This document shows positions 29,227-39,018 of a stretch of DNA of 64,000 nucleotides, piece after piece. The notes under the pieces are model-generated. The model was not told the DNA's origin. It made no database searches and saw only the letters and a list, made by a program, of their open reading frames with translations. A program made the translations under genes and the position numbers. The stretch comes from JAUICS01 sp964384335 (GTDB taxonomy: Bacteria > Pseudomonadota > Alphaproteobacteria > Micavibrionales > Micavibrionaceae): contig CAYLKN010000005.1 of NCBI GenBank assembly GCA_964384335.1, positions 1-64,000 on the forward strand, in the 5' to 3' direction. Positions within the stretch are counted from its first letter, which is position 1, and each line of letters begins with the position of its first letter.

Positions 29227-29997
29227 TTAGGTACTGCGGTTTATTGTATTGAGCAGTTTGAGTAACGAAATGTAATTTGGTTCGTCGGATACATCTGTTT
29301 TTTTGCAATCAAACTTATCAACAATATTTTTTATTCTCCTACTCATACACAAGAAACGCGTGTTTTGTACAGCCCCTTTAAGATATTTTTGAGGCACAAT
29401 ATCAAAAAAAACACTGGCCGCATGAGCAGAGGTGAAAAGCACATAATCCGGACTTGAACTTTGAAAGCACAATTCCGCATGTTCAGGCAGGCTCTTACAC
29501 GGAATCATTTCATAAACCATCCTGTGTTCAACGGTAAATCCGTGTTGTCGAAGCACGTCTGTAAGGGGGTAAGCCGTATCCCTGCCGCTGAAATATATCA
29601 GGTCATTATTTATATGTGCTTTGTTCTCTTTTATCCATCCTGCCAGGTTTTCAGAATTCCGCCCGATTTTCAGAATTGGCATATCTCTTCGCACAGTATT
29701 TAAATACTCGGCTGTTTTCTGACCGACGCAGAAAATCTTGTTTTCATCCGTTAAATGCGCAAATAGGTTCCCCTGCCATGACTGAAGGGCCTGCACAGCG
29801 CGGAAGCTTGTAAATATCAGGCCTTTATTCCGGAGATTGTCTTTAGTGAATGAAGCAGAGTACGCACCGGAATATATTTTCAATGTCAAAAGGGGAAGGG
29901 GAACAGCGGCAAATCCGGCTTGCTCAAGTGCAGATACGGTATCCATACATTCAGGCTCCGGACGGGTTACAATAACCGATGGTTTTTTATTTGTCAT
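29227..29997 (-). CDS. hemD: uroporphyrinogen-III synthase
   Basis: Closes hydroxymethylbilane with inversion of ring D to give uroporphyrinogen III. The 256-aa protein is poorly conserved, as this family always is, but has the N-terminal VIVTRPEPE, the central GLIFTSFRAVQAL and the C-terminal DYVLFTSAHAASVFF segments. It overlaps hemC by ATGA (29994-29997), so translation is coupled. Position between hemC and a mitofilin-like gene supports the call. Confidence 0.92.
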   Translation of the reverse strand: MTNKKPSVIVTRPEPECMDTVSALEQAGFAAVPLPLLTLKIYSGAYSASFTKDNLRNKGLIFTSFRAVQALQSWQGNLFAHLTDENKIFCVGQKTAEYLNTVRRDMPILKIGRNSENLAGWIKENKAHINNDLIYFSGRDTAYPLTDVLRQHGFTVEHRMVYEMIPCKSLPEHAELCFQSSSPDYVLFTSAHAASVFFDIVPQKYLKGAVQNTRFLCMSRRIKNIVDKFDCKKTDVSDEPNYISLLKLLNTINRST

Positions 29998-30956
29998 ACA
30001 TGGCCTTCCAGACCGATTTCCGCCATCTGTTCCGCGCTAATCTCCGAAATGATTTTCCGGGCCAGCGCGTTACCGGCATTTTCTGCGTCAACCGGCGTAA
30101 AACAGTCTGATGTTATGGTATGCCTGATATGCCATGTCCCTTGCGGACTGCCAAGAAAACAGTGCATGCTGATGGTGTTTGCCCCCCCATCGTAACTGGC
30201 AAAGACGCCGACTGGCGTATGGCACGACCCTTTCAGAACCTGAAGGAACGTTCTCTCCGCCGCAGCCCGGATATAAGTGCTTCGGCAGGAAATGACATCC
30301 AGGAAATTTTGGATGTCTTCATCGTCTTTTCTTGTTTCGACTGCAATAATCCCCTGACCGCAGGCAGGCACAAACCCTTCGGTATCGAAATCATGGTTAA
30401 TGTGATCTCTCATACCGAGACGATCCAGCCCGGCCGCACTTAAAATTATGGCGTCATACCCGCCTTTTGACAGTTTCTGGATTCGGGTGGGGACATTTCC
30501 CCTGATGTTCATGACCTCCAGATCCGGTCTCTGCGTTTTGATTATGGCTCTCCTTCTGGGACTGGTCGAGCCGACGACCGTTCCCGGCGGCATGTCTGAA
30601 AACCTCTTGTAGCGTCTGCTGATAAAGCAATCCTGAGGTGGGCCGGCCTTCAGGAAATGGTTCAGTGCCAGACCTTCGGGCAGAAAAGACGGAACGTCTT
30701 TAAGGGAATGGACGCCGATATCCACGGCATGTTTTTTTATTTCTTTTTCAATGGCCGAAACGAAAAGTCCTTTTCCGCCTTCGTGACGGCTTAACGGGAT
30801 TTCTCCCGTACCGGGCACCCATTCCCCTGCCGTCCTGATTTCAATAATCTCTGTTTCCAGGTCCGGGAACTTTTGTTTTAATGCGGATTCAACATTTTTT
30901 GCCTGAACAATGGCAAGTGTTGAGCCGCGGGTACCAATTTTTATTCTGCGTGACAT
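29994..30956 (-). CDS. hemC: hydroxymethylbilane synthase (porphobilinogen deaminase)
   Basis: Polymerises four porphobilinogen units into hydroxymethylbilane for haem synthesis. The 320-aa protein has catalytic Asp87 in HSLKDVP, the Arg-rich GSTSPRRRA motif, and Cys245 in LKGSCHTPVG, which carries the dipyrromethane cofactor. AGGA lies 7 nt before the ATG. It is divergent from tsaD, the common alphaproteobacterial arrangement. Confidence 0.97.
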   Translation of the reverse strand: MSRRIKIGTRGSTLAIVQAKNVESALKQKFPDLETEIIEIRTAGEWVPGTGEIPLSRHEGGKGLFVSAIEKEIKKHAVDIGVHSLKDVPSFLPEGLALNHFLKAGPPQDCFISRRYKRFSDMPPGTVVGSTSPRRRAIIKTQRPDLEVMNIRGNVPTRIQKLSKGGYDAIILSAAGLDRLGMRDHINHDFDTEGFVPACGQGIIAVETRKDDEDIQNFLDVISCRSTYIRAAAERTFLQVLKGSCHTPVGVFASYDGGANTISMHCFLGSPQGTWHIRHTITSDCFTPVDAENAGNALARKIISEISAEQMAEIGLEGHV

Positions 30957-31028
30957 TTTTTTGTCCTGAGCCTAATTTAAAAGACAAACCTATAGACGCC
31001 TATACACTTTTTAGAAACGTTTTTAAAC

Positions 31029-32129
31029 ATGATGAAAGTTCTGGGTATAGAAACATCCTGTGACGATACGGCTGCGGGTATTGTTACGGAAGACAAAACC
31101 ATACTCTCAAATTCAGTTTTCAGCCAAATCAGGGCGCATGAACTGCATGGCGGTGTGGTACCCGAAATCGCCGCACGCGAACATCTGAAAGCGCTTGAAC
31201 CGGTTTTGGAAAAAGCGCTGGAAGACTCGGGCCTTACACTCGGGGATTTCGATGCCGTCGCGGCAACGTGCGGTCCGGGACTGATCGGCGGCGTTATCAT
31301 CGGCATGATGGCAGGAAAAACACTGTCCGCCGTCTATGACGTGCCTTTTATCGGGGTCAATCATCTGGAAGCACATGCACTGTCCCCCCGGCTTGTTGAA
31401 GATGTGGAGTTTCCTTATCTGTTGTTACTCGTTTCCGGCGGACATACCCAGATTTTAAGTGTTGAGGATGTTGGAAGATATAAACTTCTGGGAACAACGC
31501 AGGATGACGCCCTGGGTGAAGCTTTTGACAAATGTGCCAAAATGATGGGCTTTCCCTATCCGGGCGCACCGAGCCTGGAAAAAGCGGCCGGTATGTGTGC
31601 GGATCCAAAAGCCGCAGTGGCCCGTTTTCCTTTACCGCGCCCGATGAAGGGCCGCCAGGGATGCGATTTTTCATTTTCGGGCCTGAAATCTGCTGTTCGA
31701 AAAATACTGGAAGACAACAGGGACTCTTTCAGAATGGCAAACCGGGAAGGCGGATTTTTTCATCCGATGTTTTGTGATCTTGCGTACGCCTTCCAGTACA
31801 GCGTCAAGGAGGTTCTGGAAGACCGGCTGCACAACGCATTCAGGATGATTGAAACACTGCACCCGGAAATGGCGAATTTAAAAGAAAGATATTTTGTTGT
31901 TGCCGGCGGTGTTGCATCCAATCAATTTATAAGGCAATCTCTTTTAACCAAATCAGGAGAAGAAGGGTACCGGTTTTGTGTTCCGCCCGCGAAATTATGT
32001 ACGGATAACGGCGCAATGGTAGCCTGGGCAGGGGTTGAAAGAATGAAACGCAATATGACATCGCCTTTAACGATAGCCGCCCGGCCAAGATGGCCGCTGG
32101 ATGATACTGTGTCTAACAACCGGTTGTAA
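31029..32129 (+). CDS. tsaD: tRNA N6-adenosine threonylcarbamoyltransferase
   Basis: Makes t6A at position 37 of tRNAs reading ANN codons, together with TsaB and TsaE. The 366-aa protein has the N-terminal nucleotide-binding GIETSCDDTAAGIV, the metal-binding pair His112 and His116 in GVNHLEAHALSP, and LLLVSGGHTQI. Two adjacent ATGs at 31029 and 31032 make the exact start ambiguous by one residue. gpsA follows after 53 bp. Confidence 0.97.
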   Translation: MMKVLGIETSCDDTAAGIVTEDKTILSNSVFSQIRAHELHGGVVPEIAAREHLKALEPVLEKALEDSGLTLGDFDAVAATCGPGLIGGVIIGMMAGKTLSAVYDVPFIGVNHLEAHALSPRLVEDVEFPYLLLLVSGGHTQILSVEDVGRYKLLGTTQDDALGEAFDKCAKMMGFPYPGAPSLEKAAGMCADPKAAVARFPLPRPMKGRQGCDFSFSGLKSAVRKILEDNRDSFRMANREGGFFHPMFCDLAYAFQYSVKEVLEDRLHNAFRMIETLHPEMANLKERYFVVAGGVASNQFIRQSLLTKSGEEGYRFCVPPAKLCTDNGAMVAWAGVERMKRNMTSPLTIAARPRWPLDDTVSNNRL

Positions 32130-32182
32130 ACGCGCAATCAATAATTACTTTTCATAAACATAATCAAAGAAATGAGGTTTTC

Positions 32183-33178
32183 ATGAAGAAAATTGGTATC
32201 ATTGGTGCAGGCGCATGGGGAACGGCACTTGCGAATATCATAAGACGCTCGGAAAACGAGGTCGTGATATGGGCGAGGGAGCATGAAGTTGTGACAACGA
32301 TTAATGAAACACACGAAAATCCCTATTTCCTTAAAGATATAAAGCTGGATAAGGAGATCAGGGCCACAAACAGTCTGAGTGAAGTTACGGATGCGGATAT
32401 TCTTTTCCTTGTCACTCCGGCCCAGCATGTCCGGAAAAGTTTACAGGCGCTTGAAGCCCTCCCGCCCGAAAAGCCGCTTGTTATCTGTTCCAAGGGTGTT
32501 GAGCTGGAAACAGGCAATCTGATGACGCAGATCGCCCAGGAAGAGCTTCCCGGAAGCAAAGTCGGCGTAATGACCGGGCCGACATTCGCCGAAGAGCTGG
32601 GTCGCGGTCTGCCCAGTGCGGTGACCCTGGCTTTCAGTGACAAGGATACGGCCCAGTTCATAATCGACACAGTGGCCAGCAAGACTTTCAGGCTTTACCA
32701 CAACGAAGATGTTATAGGCGCACAAATTGGCGGGGCGGTTAAAAACATAATTGCGATTGCGTGTGGTGCCGCATACGGTATGCAGCTTGGCGAAAGTGCG
32801 CGGGCCGCGCTTATGACGCGCGGACTGGCCGAAATGGCCCGCCTGGCCTCTGCGATGGGTGCCTCACGGACAACATTACTGGGTATGTGCGGGGTTGGTG
32901 ATTTAATGCTGACCTGCAACAGTATGAAATCAAGGAACTTTTCCCTTGGAGCGGCGCTGGGCGAAGGCCGGATGCTCGATGAAATTCTTACTGAACGGGA
33001 AGGCAAAGCCGTTACGGAAGGTGTGGACACGGCCAGGGCTGTAAAAGTGATGATTGATGCACAGGCCGTCAGCATGCCAATCAGCGAAATCGTATATGAG
33101 GTCCTTACGCAGTCACTTCCGATCAGGGATGCACTTGATAAACTCCTGCAACGGCCGCTTGAACAAACTAAAGATTAG
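32183..33178 (+). CDS. gpsA: glycerol-3-phosphate dehydrogenase (NAD(P)+)
   Basis: Reduces dihydroxyacetone phosphate to sn-glycerol 3-phosphate, the backbone of phospholipids. The 331-aa protein has the cofactor motif GAGAWGTALA at residues 8-17, TGPTFAEEL, and the catalytic Lys in IGGAVKNIIAIACG. GAGG precedes the ATG. It belongs to the tsaD-gpsA-EVE run. Confidence 0.97.
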   Translation: MKKIGIIGAGAWGTALANIIRRSENEVVIWAREHEVVTTINETHENPYFLKDIKLDKEIRATNSLSEVTDADILFLVTPAQHVRKSLQALEALPPEKPLVICSKGVELETGNLMTQIAQEELPGSKVGVMTGPTFAEELGRGLPSAVTLAFSDKDTAQFIIDTVASKTFRLYHNEDVIGAQIGGAVKNIIAIACGAAYGMQLGESARAALMTRGLAEMARLASAMGASRTTLLGMCGVGDLMLTCNSMKSRNFSLGAALGEGRMLDEILTEREGKAVTEGVDTARAVKVMIDAQAVSMPISEIVYEVLTQSLPIRDALDKLLQRPLEQTKD

Positions 33179-33213
33179 GATTGATATTTTCCTGATAAGA
33201 AAAAGGGTAGAAA

Positions 33214-33630
33214 ATGGCATACTGGCTCGTGAAATCTGAACCCGGAACCTGGTCATGGGATGATCATGTAAATGACGGCGTGGCGGAATGGGACGGCGTC
33301 AGAAATTACCAGGCACGCAATAATCTGAAAGCAATGCAAATTGGCGACAAAGCCTTTTTTTATCATTCCGTGAATGAAAAACGGATTGTCGGCACTCTGG
33401 AAGTTGTCAGGGATTATTATCCGGATCCCACTGATGAAAAAGGCCGTTTCGGCATGGTTGATTTCAAGGCGGTTCAGCAGTTACCCAAGCCGGTTACCCT
33501 CGCGGAAATAAAGGAAACTCCGGACTTGCAGAATATGCCTTTGATTAAACAATCCAGATTGTCTGTTATGCCCGTTCATGAAAAAGAATGGGCGCTGATC
33601 TGCAAAATGGGCGGATTGACAAAAGGTTAG
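33214..33630 (+). CDS. EVE domain-containing protein
   Basis: A 138-aa single-domain protein of the PUA-like EVE family. It begins MAYWLVKSEPGTWSWDD and continues EWDGVRNYQARNNLKAM-GDKAFFYHS, the family hallmark. EVE domains are proposed to read modified bases in nucleic acids. The gene commonly sits after tsaD-gpsA in Alphaproteobacteria, as here (35-bp gap). Molecular role unknown. Confidence 0.93.
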   Translation: MAYWLVKSEPGTWSWDDHVNDGVAEWDGVRNYQARNNLKAMQIGDKAFFYHSVNEKRIVGTLEVVRDYYPDPTDEKGRFGMVDFKAVQQLPKPVTLAEIKETPDLQNMPLIKQSRLSVMPVHEKEWALICKMGGLTKG

Positions 33631-33669
33631 TAGCCGCTTTACCGGGCATATTGATATTGAAATGGAAAC

Positions 33670-35685
33670 TTACCGTATGCGGTGAAGGAAGCGCATATGG
33701 CGTTCCAGCTGGGAAAGGGCGTCGCTCATGATCTGCTCTTCAGCATAGCCATAGACGTCATAGTGCTGGCCGCCCTCACGCAGATGGACTTCGGCATGGC
33801 AATAACTTTCCCCTTCTTCCTTGGTCCCCGGCCTGACTCCGCCGCCAAAGGCAAAAAACGGCTTTTTGTACTCGCGGATATGAATGCCGTAGGTAAAGTC
33901 ACGTTCCTCCCCATGCATAATGGCAATCCGGGCATAATCGTCACCCTCCGTTACCTGTACGTCCATATGCCCTCTTTTTTCAAGCTCAGCGGCCAGATTA
34001 TTCAAGGCCGGCACAACAGTCTCCTTAAGAAAACGAAGAGCCTCATTCCTTGACGGCTGGCTGATGATTGTTTTCAGGCGATCCTGCCAGGGAACAGAAG
34101 CGCCGCGGATTGGTGGCGCAGCCGGGATGTCCATGGCAACGACATTAAATTTCTCCAGCCGCAACCCCCGAAACAGGCCATAGCAGACAAGAAGCATGAT
34201 AAAGCTAAAGGGAAGGGCCGCCGTTATCGATGCGGTCTGAAGAGCGGACAACCCGCCTGCCGCTAGCAGGATTGCGGCAACGCAGCCTTCACTCACCGCC
34301 CAGAAAATACGCTGCCATACAGGGGGGTCGTCCCGCCCACCCGATGCAATAATATCGATAACAAGGGAGCCTGAATCAGAAGACGTTACAAAAAATGTAA
34401 TCACAAGAACAACCGCAACCAGTGACGCAATGCCACTAAAAGGCAGGTATTCCAGCATTTTAAAAATCGCCGTCGCAAGGGAACCGGAAACGGCCTCTCC
34501 AAGCGCCCCGTCGGCAATGCCCATATCAAGCCATATGGCCGTATTGCCAAAAACCGTGAGCCATATTGTGCTGAAACCCACCGGTACAAACAAAACACCA
34601 ATAACAAATTCACGGATAGTTCGTCCGCGCGATACACGCGCAATAAACATACCGACAAAAGGCGACCACGCTATCCACCAGGCCCAGTAGAATAATGTCC
34701 AGTCGCCCATCCATTCCTGCGCCTTATCACTTGAATAAGCATGCATGTTGAAACTCATATCGATCAGGGAGCTGAAATAGCTCCCCAGATTCTGTATCCA
34801 TGAATTAAACAAAAACAGCGTTGGCCCGGCAAGCAGCACGAAAACAAGCAAAAAAGCCGCCAGAATAAGATTAAGATCACTGATCCGCTTGATCCCGCCT
34901 TTCAAACCAAGCACGACAGAGATCGTTGCAAATCCGGTTATAACCGCGATCAGACCGATCTGGGAAGCGATCCCGACAGGCAGGCCGAAAAGATAGTTCA
35001 GGCCCGCATTTACCTGCACCACGCCGAAGCCCAGAGACGTTGCAACACCGAACATGGTTCCAAGAATTGCAAAAATATCAACCACATGCCCGACAGGACC
35101 GTTTGCCCGTTCGCCGATAATGGGATACAAAGCGGAACGGATCGTGAGCGGCAGGTTATACCGGTAACCGAAATAAGCCAGCGCCATGCCGACCACCGCA
35201 TAGATCGCCCAGGCATGAATGCCCCAGTGGAAAAACGTCAGGCGCAATGACTCTTTGGCGGCCTCCATCGTGCCGCCCTCACCAAGCGGAGGATTGTAAT
35301 AATGCATCATGGGTTCGGCCACGCTGAAAAACATCAGTCCAATTCCCATCCCCGCGCTGAAGAGCATGGCAAACCACGACACATAGCTGAAATCCGGTTT
35401 TGAATCATCGGGTCCAAGCTTCACCTTGCCGAGCGAACTGGATGCAAAAAAAGTGCACAGAACCAGGAAAAGAACAACGCCCAGAAGATAGAACCAGCCA
35501 AAGGTGCGCAATATCCAGTCCTGTATTACAGTAAAGATCTGTTCCAGCGTTTCAGGGAACGTTGCGCCAAGAACAACAAATACAATAATAAGAAAAGCGG
35601 AGGTATAAAAAACGGGAACACAGATGTGTTCATGCATTCTGTCAATGAGATTACGGTCTTTGCCAACGTTTCGCGAAGTGTTCAT
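33670..35685 (-). CDS. BCCT family transporter (choline/glycine-betaine type)
   Basis: A 671-aa secondary transporter with twelve membrane helices and a long cytosolic C-terminal domain (about residues 520-671), the size and layout of BetT-type choline carriers. The Trp/aromatic helix-8 region (FYWAWWIAWSPFVGMFIARVSRGRTIREF) is the BCCT signature, as is the Gly-rich GMGIGLMFFSVAEP. Substrate (choline, betaine or relative) is inferred from the neighbouring demethylation genes, not from the sequence. Single gene, divergent from the cysteine-synthase-like gene. Confidence 0.9.
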   Translation of the reverse strand: MNTSRNVGKDRNLIDRMHEHICVPVFYTSAFLIIVFVVLGATFPETLEQIFTVIQDWILRTFGWFYLLGVVLFLVLCTFFASSSLGKVKLGPDDSKPDFSYVSWFAMLFSAGMGIGLMFFSVAEPMMHYYNPPLGEGGTMEAAKESLRLTFFHWGIHAWAIYAVVGMALAYFGYRYNLPLTIRSALYPIIGERANGPVGHVVDIFAILGTMFGVATSLGFGVVQVNAGLNYLFGLPVGIASQIGLIAVITGFATISVVLGLKGGIKRISDLNLILAAFLLVFVLLAGPTLFLFNSWIQNLGSYFSSLIDMSFNMHAYSSDKAQEWMGDWTLFYWAWWIAWSPFVGMFIARVSRGRTIREFVIGVLFVPVGFSTIWLTVFGNTAIWLDMGIADGALGEAVSGSLATAIFKMLEYLPFSGIASLVAVVLVITFFVTSSDSGSLVIDIIASGGRDDPPVWQRIFWAVSEGCVAAILLAAGGLSALQTASITAALPFSFIMLLVCYGLFRGLRLEKFNVVAMDIPAAPPIRGASVPWQDRLKTIISQPSRNEALRFLKETVVPALNNLAAELEKRGHMDVQVTEGDDYARIAIMHGEERDFTYGIHIREYKKPFFAFGGGVRPGTKEEGESYCHAEVHLREGGQHYDVYGYAEEQIMSDALSQLERHMRFLHRIR

Positions 35686-35916
35686 AGGATATCACTATCT
35701 TTTTTCACATTCATTCCCAATCCTGCCACTAATAAGAAGGGTATGGAACGTTCCGGCACCATCTGCCCACATTATTCTTTGGCAGTCGTATATTAAAACT
35801 CATGCTCATAGCCCAGGCCTTGGCATGCTTCGCCGCACAACAGAAAATATTTGCGTGATCATTGCCAAAACAGCACAGTAAATATTGAAATTTCATAAAC
35901 TTCGGGAGATTCAGGT

Positions 35917-36855
35917 ATGAGCTGTAAAACGTGCATTCTTGATACGATCGGTAACACACCCTTAATGCATATCGATGATGACATATACGCAAAATGTGAG
36001 TTTCTTAATCCCTCAGGATCTATCAAGGCCCGCATGGCCAAATACATGATTGAGAAAGCGGAAGAAGAAGGCCTGCTCAGGCCCGGCGATACAATTGTTG
36101 AGGCAACGAGTGGTAATACGGGCAATGCCCTGAGTATGGTGGCCGCAGCAAAAGGATATAAAATGATTGTGATGATTCCGCACGGCTATACTTCGGAGAG
36201 GGTCCAGATTTCAATGGGATACGGAGCGGAAATCCGCTTTATCGGGAACTTTCAGGTCAATGAGGCCCGCGAAGCGGCAATCCGCCTTGGCCAGGAAGAC
36301 GGCTATTACTGTCCGGCGCAATTTGACAATGAATGGAATGTCGAGGAAAACGAAATCTGGCTGGGACGTGAGATTATGCAAGACCTCCCCGATGGTCTGA
36401 AAATCGATGCCATTGTGCAGGGTGTCGGAACAGGCGGAACGCTTATGGGTGTCGCCAAGGCCCTTAAACAAAATCATAATCCTGATATAAAAGTTGTGGC
36501 TATGGAACCTTCGGAATCGCGGACTCTTGAATGCTGCATTGTCTGCGATCACAAAATCGAAGGGATTTCAGACGGTTTCGTTCCGACGATTTACGAACGC
36601 TACGCCGATCTTATTGATGAAATCATCAGTGTGGACAGTGACGTGGCGATTGAAGAGGCGAAAAAACTTGCGACAGACAAAGGTCTTTTTGTCGGGCCCA
36701 GTGCGGGCGCCAATTACTGGGCCTCACGTGAACTGAAACGTCGTCATCCGGATGTAAAAACCGTTCTGACGTTTATGTGTGACAAGGCGGAAAAATACCT
36801 TTCCCTGTATAAATTCGATGCGGATAGCTTCACAGCATCAGTTTCTGATCATTAG
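35917..36855 (+). CDS. cysteine synthase-like PLP-dependent enzyme
   Basis: A 312-aa fold-type II PLP enzyme of the CysK/CBS family. Lys37 in NPSGSIKARM is the Schiff-base lysine, TSGNTG (64-69) binds substrate carboxylate, and GVGTGGT (169-175) binds the cofactor phosphate. The usual sulphur-pocket segment GIGAGFVP reads GISDGFVP, and a cysteine cluster (C206, C207, C210) precedes it; Cys3 and Cys6 are at the N-terminus. It may make cysteine from O-acetylserine, but the altered loop leaves the donor or acceptor open. Confidence 0.85.
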   Translation: MSCKTCILDTIGNTPLMHIDDDIYAKCEFLNPSGSIKARMAKYMIEKAEEEGLLRPGDTIVEATSGNTGNALSMVAAAKGYKMIVMIPHGYTSERVQISMGYGAEIRFIGNFQVNEAREAAIRLGQEDGYYCPAQFDNEWNVEENEIWLGREIMQDLPDGLKIDAIVQGVGTGGTLMGVAKALKQNHNPDIKVVAMEPSESRTLECCIVCDHKIEGISDGFVPTIYERYADLIDEIISVDSDVAIEEAKKLATDKGLFVGPSAGANYWASRELKRRHPDVKTVLTFMCDKAEKYLSLYKFDADSFTASVSDH

Positions 36856-36879
36856 AGCAATCTGCCCTAGTAAATAATA

Positions 36880-37722
36880 TTACTTAAGGTGTTCCGCATG
36901 CCACTTAATATGATCACCGATAAAAGTGGCTATAGTGTAATAACTGTGATCATAGCCTTCCTGAGTGCGCAGATTAAGCTTAACACCTGCTTCTTCGCAT
37001 GCTTTTGCAAAAACGTGAGGCTGGAGCTGTTCATCAAGAAACTCATCGGCCGTTCCCTGATCGATCAGGACGGGTTTTTTCCAGTCTGAGTTTCCGACCA
37101 GACGCGTTGCGTCATATTTCTCCCAGTTTTCCTCGTTCCTTCCGAGATATCCCCTAAACGCCTTTTGACCCCATGGCACGTCCGATGGATTGACAATCGG
37201 TGCAAATGCGGAAACGGATGTATAAATATGCGGGTTTTTAAGGGCACAAATCAGCGCGCCGTGACCGCCCATTGAGTGTCCGCTAATAGCCATGGAATCG
37301 TCTTTTACCGCAAAGTTTTTCGCAACAGTATCAACCAGTTCCTGTGTAATATAACTGTCCATATTATAATGCCGCCGCCAAGGGTCGATAATGGCGTCGA
37401 GATAAAATCCCGCGCCACTGCCGAAATCGTAACTGTCATGTTCACCCGGGAGATCAAGCCCTCGCGGGCTGGTGTCCGGGGCAACAAGGATCAGGCCGTG
37501 TTCTGCGGCATGACGCTGGGCGCCTGATTTGGCCGTAAAATTCTCCCACGTGCAGCTAAGGCCGGAAAGCCAGTATAAAACCGGGCAGTTTTTTTCACCG
37601 GCCTGGGGTGGAAGGTAAACCGAGAATTCCATATCTGTCTGGGTAGATTCCGAAAAGTGACTGTATACATTCTGAAAGCCACCGAAACATTTCCAGGATT
37701 TAAGCTTCTTAAGATCAGTCAT
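36880..37722 (-). CDS. fghA: S-formylglutathione hydrolase
   Basis: Hydrolyses S-formylglutathione to formate and glutathione, the second step of glutathione-dependent formaldehyde oxidation. The 280-aa esterase-D protein has the nucleophile motif GHSMGGHGAL, CPVLYWLSGLSCTWENF, and the catalytic His in GYDHSYYTI. I start it at 37722 (MTDLKKLKSW), overlapping the adhC stop by 8 nt; the 11-residue longer version lies inside adhC and is not family-like. Confidence 0.96.
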   Translation of the reverse strand: MTDLKKLKSWKCFGGFQNVYSHFSESTQTDMEFSVYLPPQAGEKNCPVLYWLSGLSCTWENFTAKSGAQRHAAEHGLILVAPDTSPRGLDLPGEHDSYDFGSGAGFYLDAIIDPWRRHYNMDSYITQELVDTVAKNFAVKDDSMAISGHSMGGHGALICALKNPHIYTSVSAFAPIVNPSDVPWGQKAFRGYLGRNEENWEKYDATRLVGNSDWKKPVLIDQGTADEFLDEQLQPHVFAKACEEAGVKLNLRTQEGYDHSYYTIATFIGDHIKWHAEHLK

Positions 37723-38827
37723 AGCGGATAACTGTTCTGACACCCTGTCCTTCATGCATCATATCAAAAGCCGTATTGATTTCTTCAAGCGGCAGGGTGG
37801 CCGTAATCATGCTGTCAATATCAATAAGGCCCTGCATATACCAGTCAACAATTTTGGGAACATCCGTGCGCCCGCGCGCACCGCCGAAGGCCGTACCGAC
37901 CCAGCGGCGGCCGGTGACCAGCTGGACCGGTCTTGTTGCAATTTCCTCCCCCGATCCTGCCACACCGATAATACAACTCATACCCCATCCCTTGTGTGCA
38001 CTTTCAAGAGCCTGCCGCATAACATTGACATTCCCGATACATTCGAACGTGTAATCTCCGCCCCCGTTGGTCATTTCAACAAGATGCGAGGTCAGATCGC
38101 CTTTGATTTCATTTGGATTAACGAAATCGGTCATGCCGTATTTTTCAGCCAGCTCCTTCTTGCCCGGATTGATATCGACACCGATAATGCGGCCCGCGCC
38201 GACCATACGCAAACCCTGAATAACATTCAGACCTATTCCGCCAAGACCGAACACGATACCCGTACTTCCCGGCTCCACCCTGGCTGTATTTACAACCGCG
38301 CCGATACCGGTGGTAACGCCGCATCCGATATAGCAGACTTTATCGAAAGGCGCATCCTTGCGAATCCTGGCCACTGCAATTTCCGGCAGAACCGTGTATT
38401 TTGAAAAAGTTGACGTACCCATGTAATGGAATATGGGGCTCCCGTTTTTTGAAAACCGGGACGTGCCGTCAGGCATAACACCTTTTCCCTGGGTCGCACG
38501 CACGGCCTGGCATAAATTTGTTTTCGGGTTAAGGCAATACGCACACTCCCTGCATTCGGGAACATATAAAGGAATAACGTGATCGCCGACATCGACATCT
38601 TTAACATCCGCGCCTTTTTCAACAACGACGCCTGCACCTTCATGACCTAAAATAGAGGGAAAAACACCTTCCGGATCCGCCCCTGATAATGTGTAGGCAT
38701 CCGTATGACAAACACCGGTGGCTTTGAGCTCAATCAGAACTTCATTGCTTTTAGGGCCTTCAAGATCAACATCTTCAATTTCAAGAGGTTTTCCGGCTTC
38801 AAATGCAATTGCTGCTGTTGTTTTCAT
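37715..38827 (-). CDS. adhC: S-(hydroxymethyl)glutathione dehydrogenase (class III ADH)
   Basis: Zinc enzyme that oxidises the spontaneous formaldehyde-glutathione adduct. The 370-aa protein shows the catalytic-zinc region GVCHTDAYTLSG and GHEGAGVV, the structural-zinc cysteines in CRECAYCLNPKTNLC, and the NAD site GLGGIGLNVIQG. The start at 38827 (MKTTAAIAFEAGKPL) matches the family; the open frame extends 33 codons further without homology. It forms a two-gene unit with fghA and would remove formaldehyde released by the sarcosine and dimethylglycine enzymes nearby. Confidence 0.97.
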   Translation of the reverse strand: MKTTAAIAFEAGKPLEIEDVDLEGPKSNEVLIELKATGVCHTDAYTLSGADPEGVFPSILGHEGAGVVVEKGADVKDVDVGDHVIPLYVPECRECAYCLNPKTNLCQAVRATQGKGVMPDGTSRFSKNGSPIFHYMGTSTFSKYTVLPEIAVARIRKDAPFDKVCYIGCGVTTGIGAVVNTARVEPGSTGIVFGLGGIGLNVIQGLRMVGAGRIIGVDINPGKKELAEKYGMTDFVNPNEIKGDLTSHLVEMTNGGGDYTFECIGNVNVMRQALESAHKGWGMSCIIGVAGSGEEIATRPVQLVTGRRWVGTAFGGARGRTDVPKIVDWYMQGLIDIDSMITATLPLEEINTAFDMMHEGQGVRTVIRYD

Positions 38828-39018
38828 GAGGACCCCGGCGTGTTTAAAATCAACTTTTGAAAAAGTAACACAAATGGTGAGCGTAAACCAGAGGGACCGG
38901 AGATCTTTATATACTGTTTGCGCCAATGCTGAGCCGGAAAGGACGTAAACAGAGTTTTGATTTTGGCCGATTTCAAATTACTCTGTATTTTAGAACAATT
39001 AAATTATGAGGACATGGA

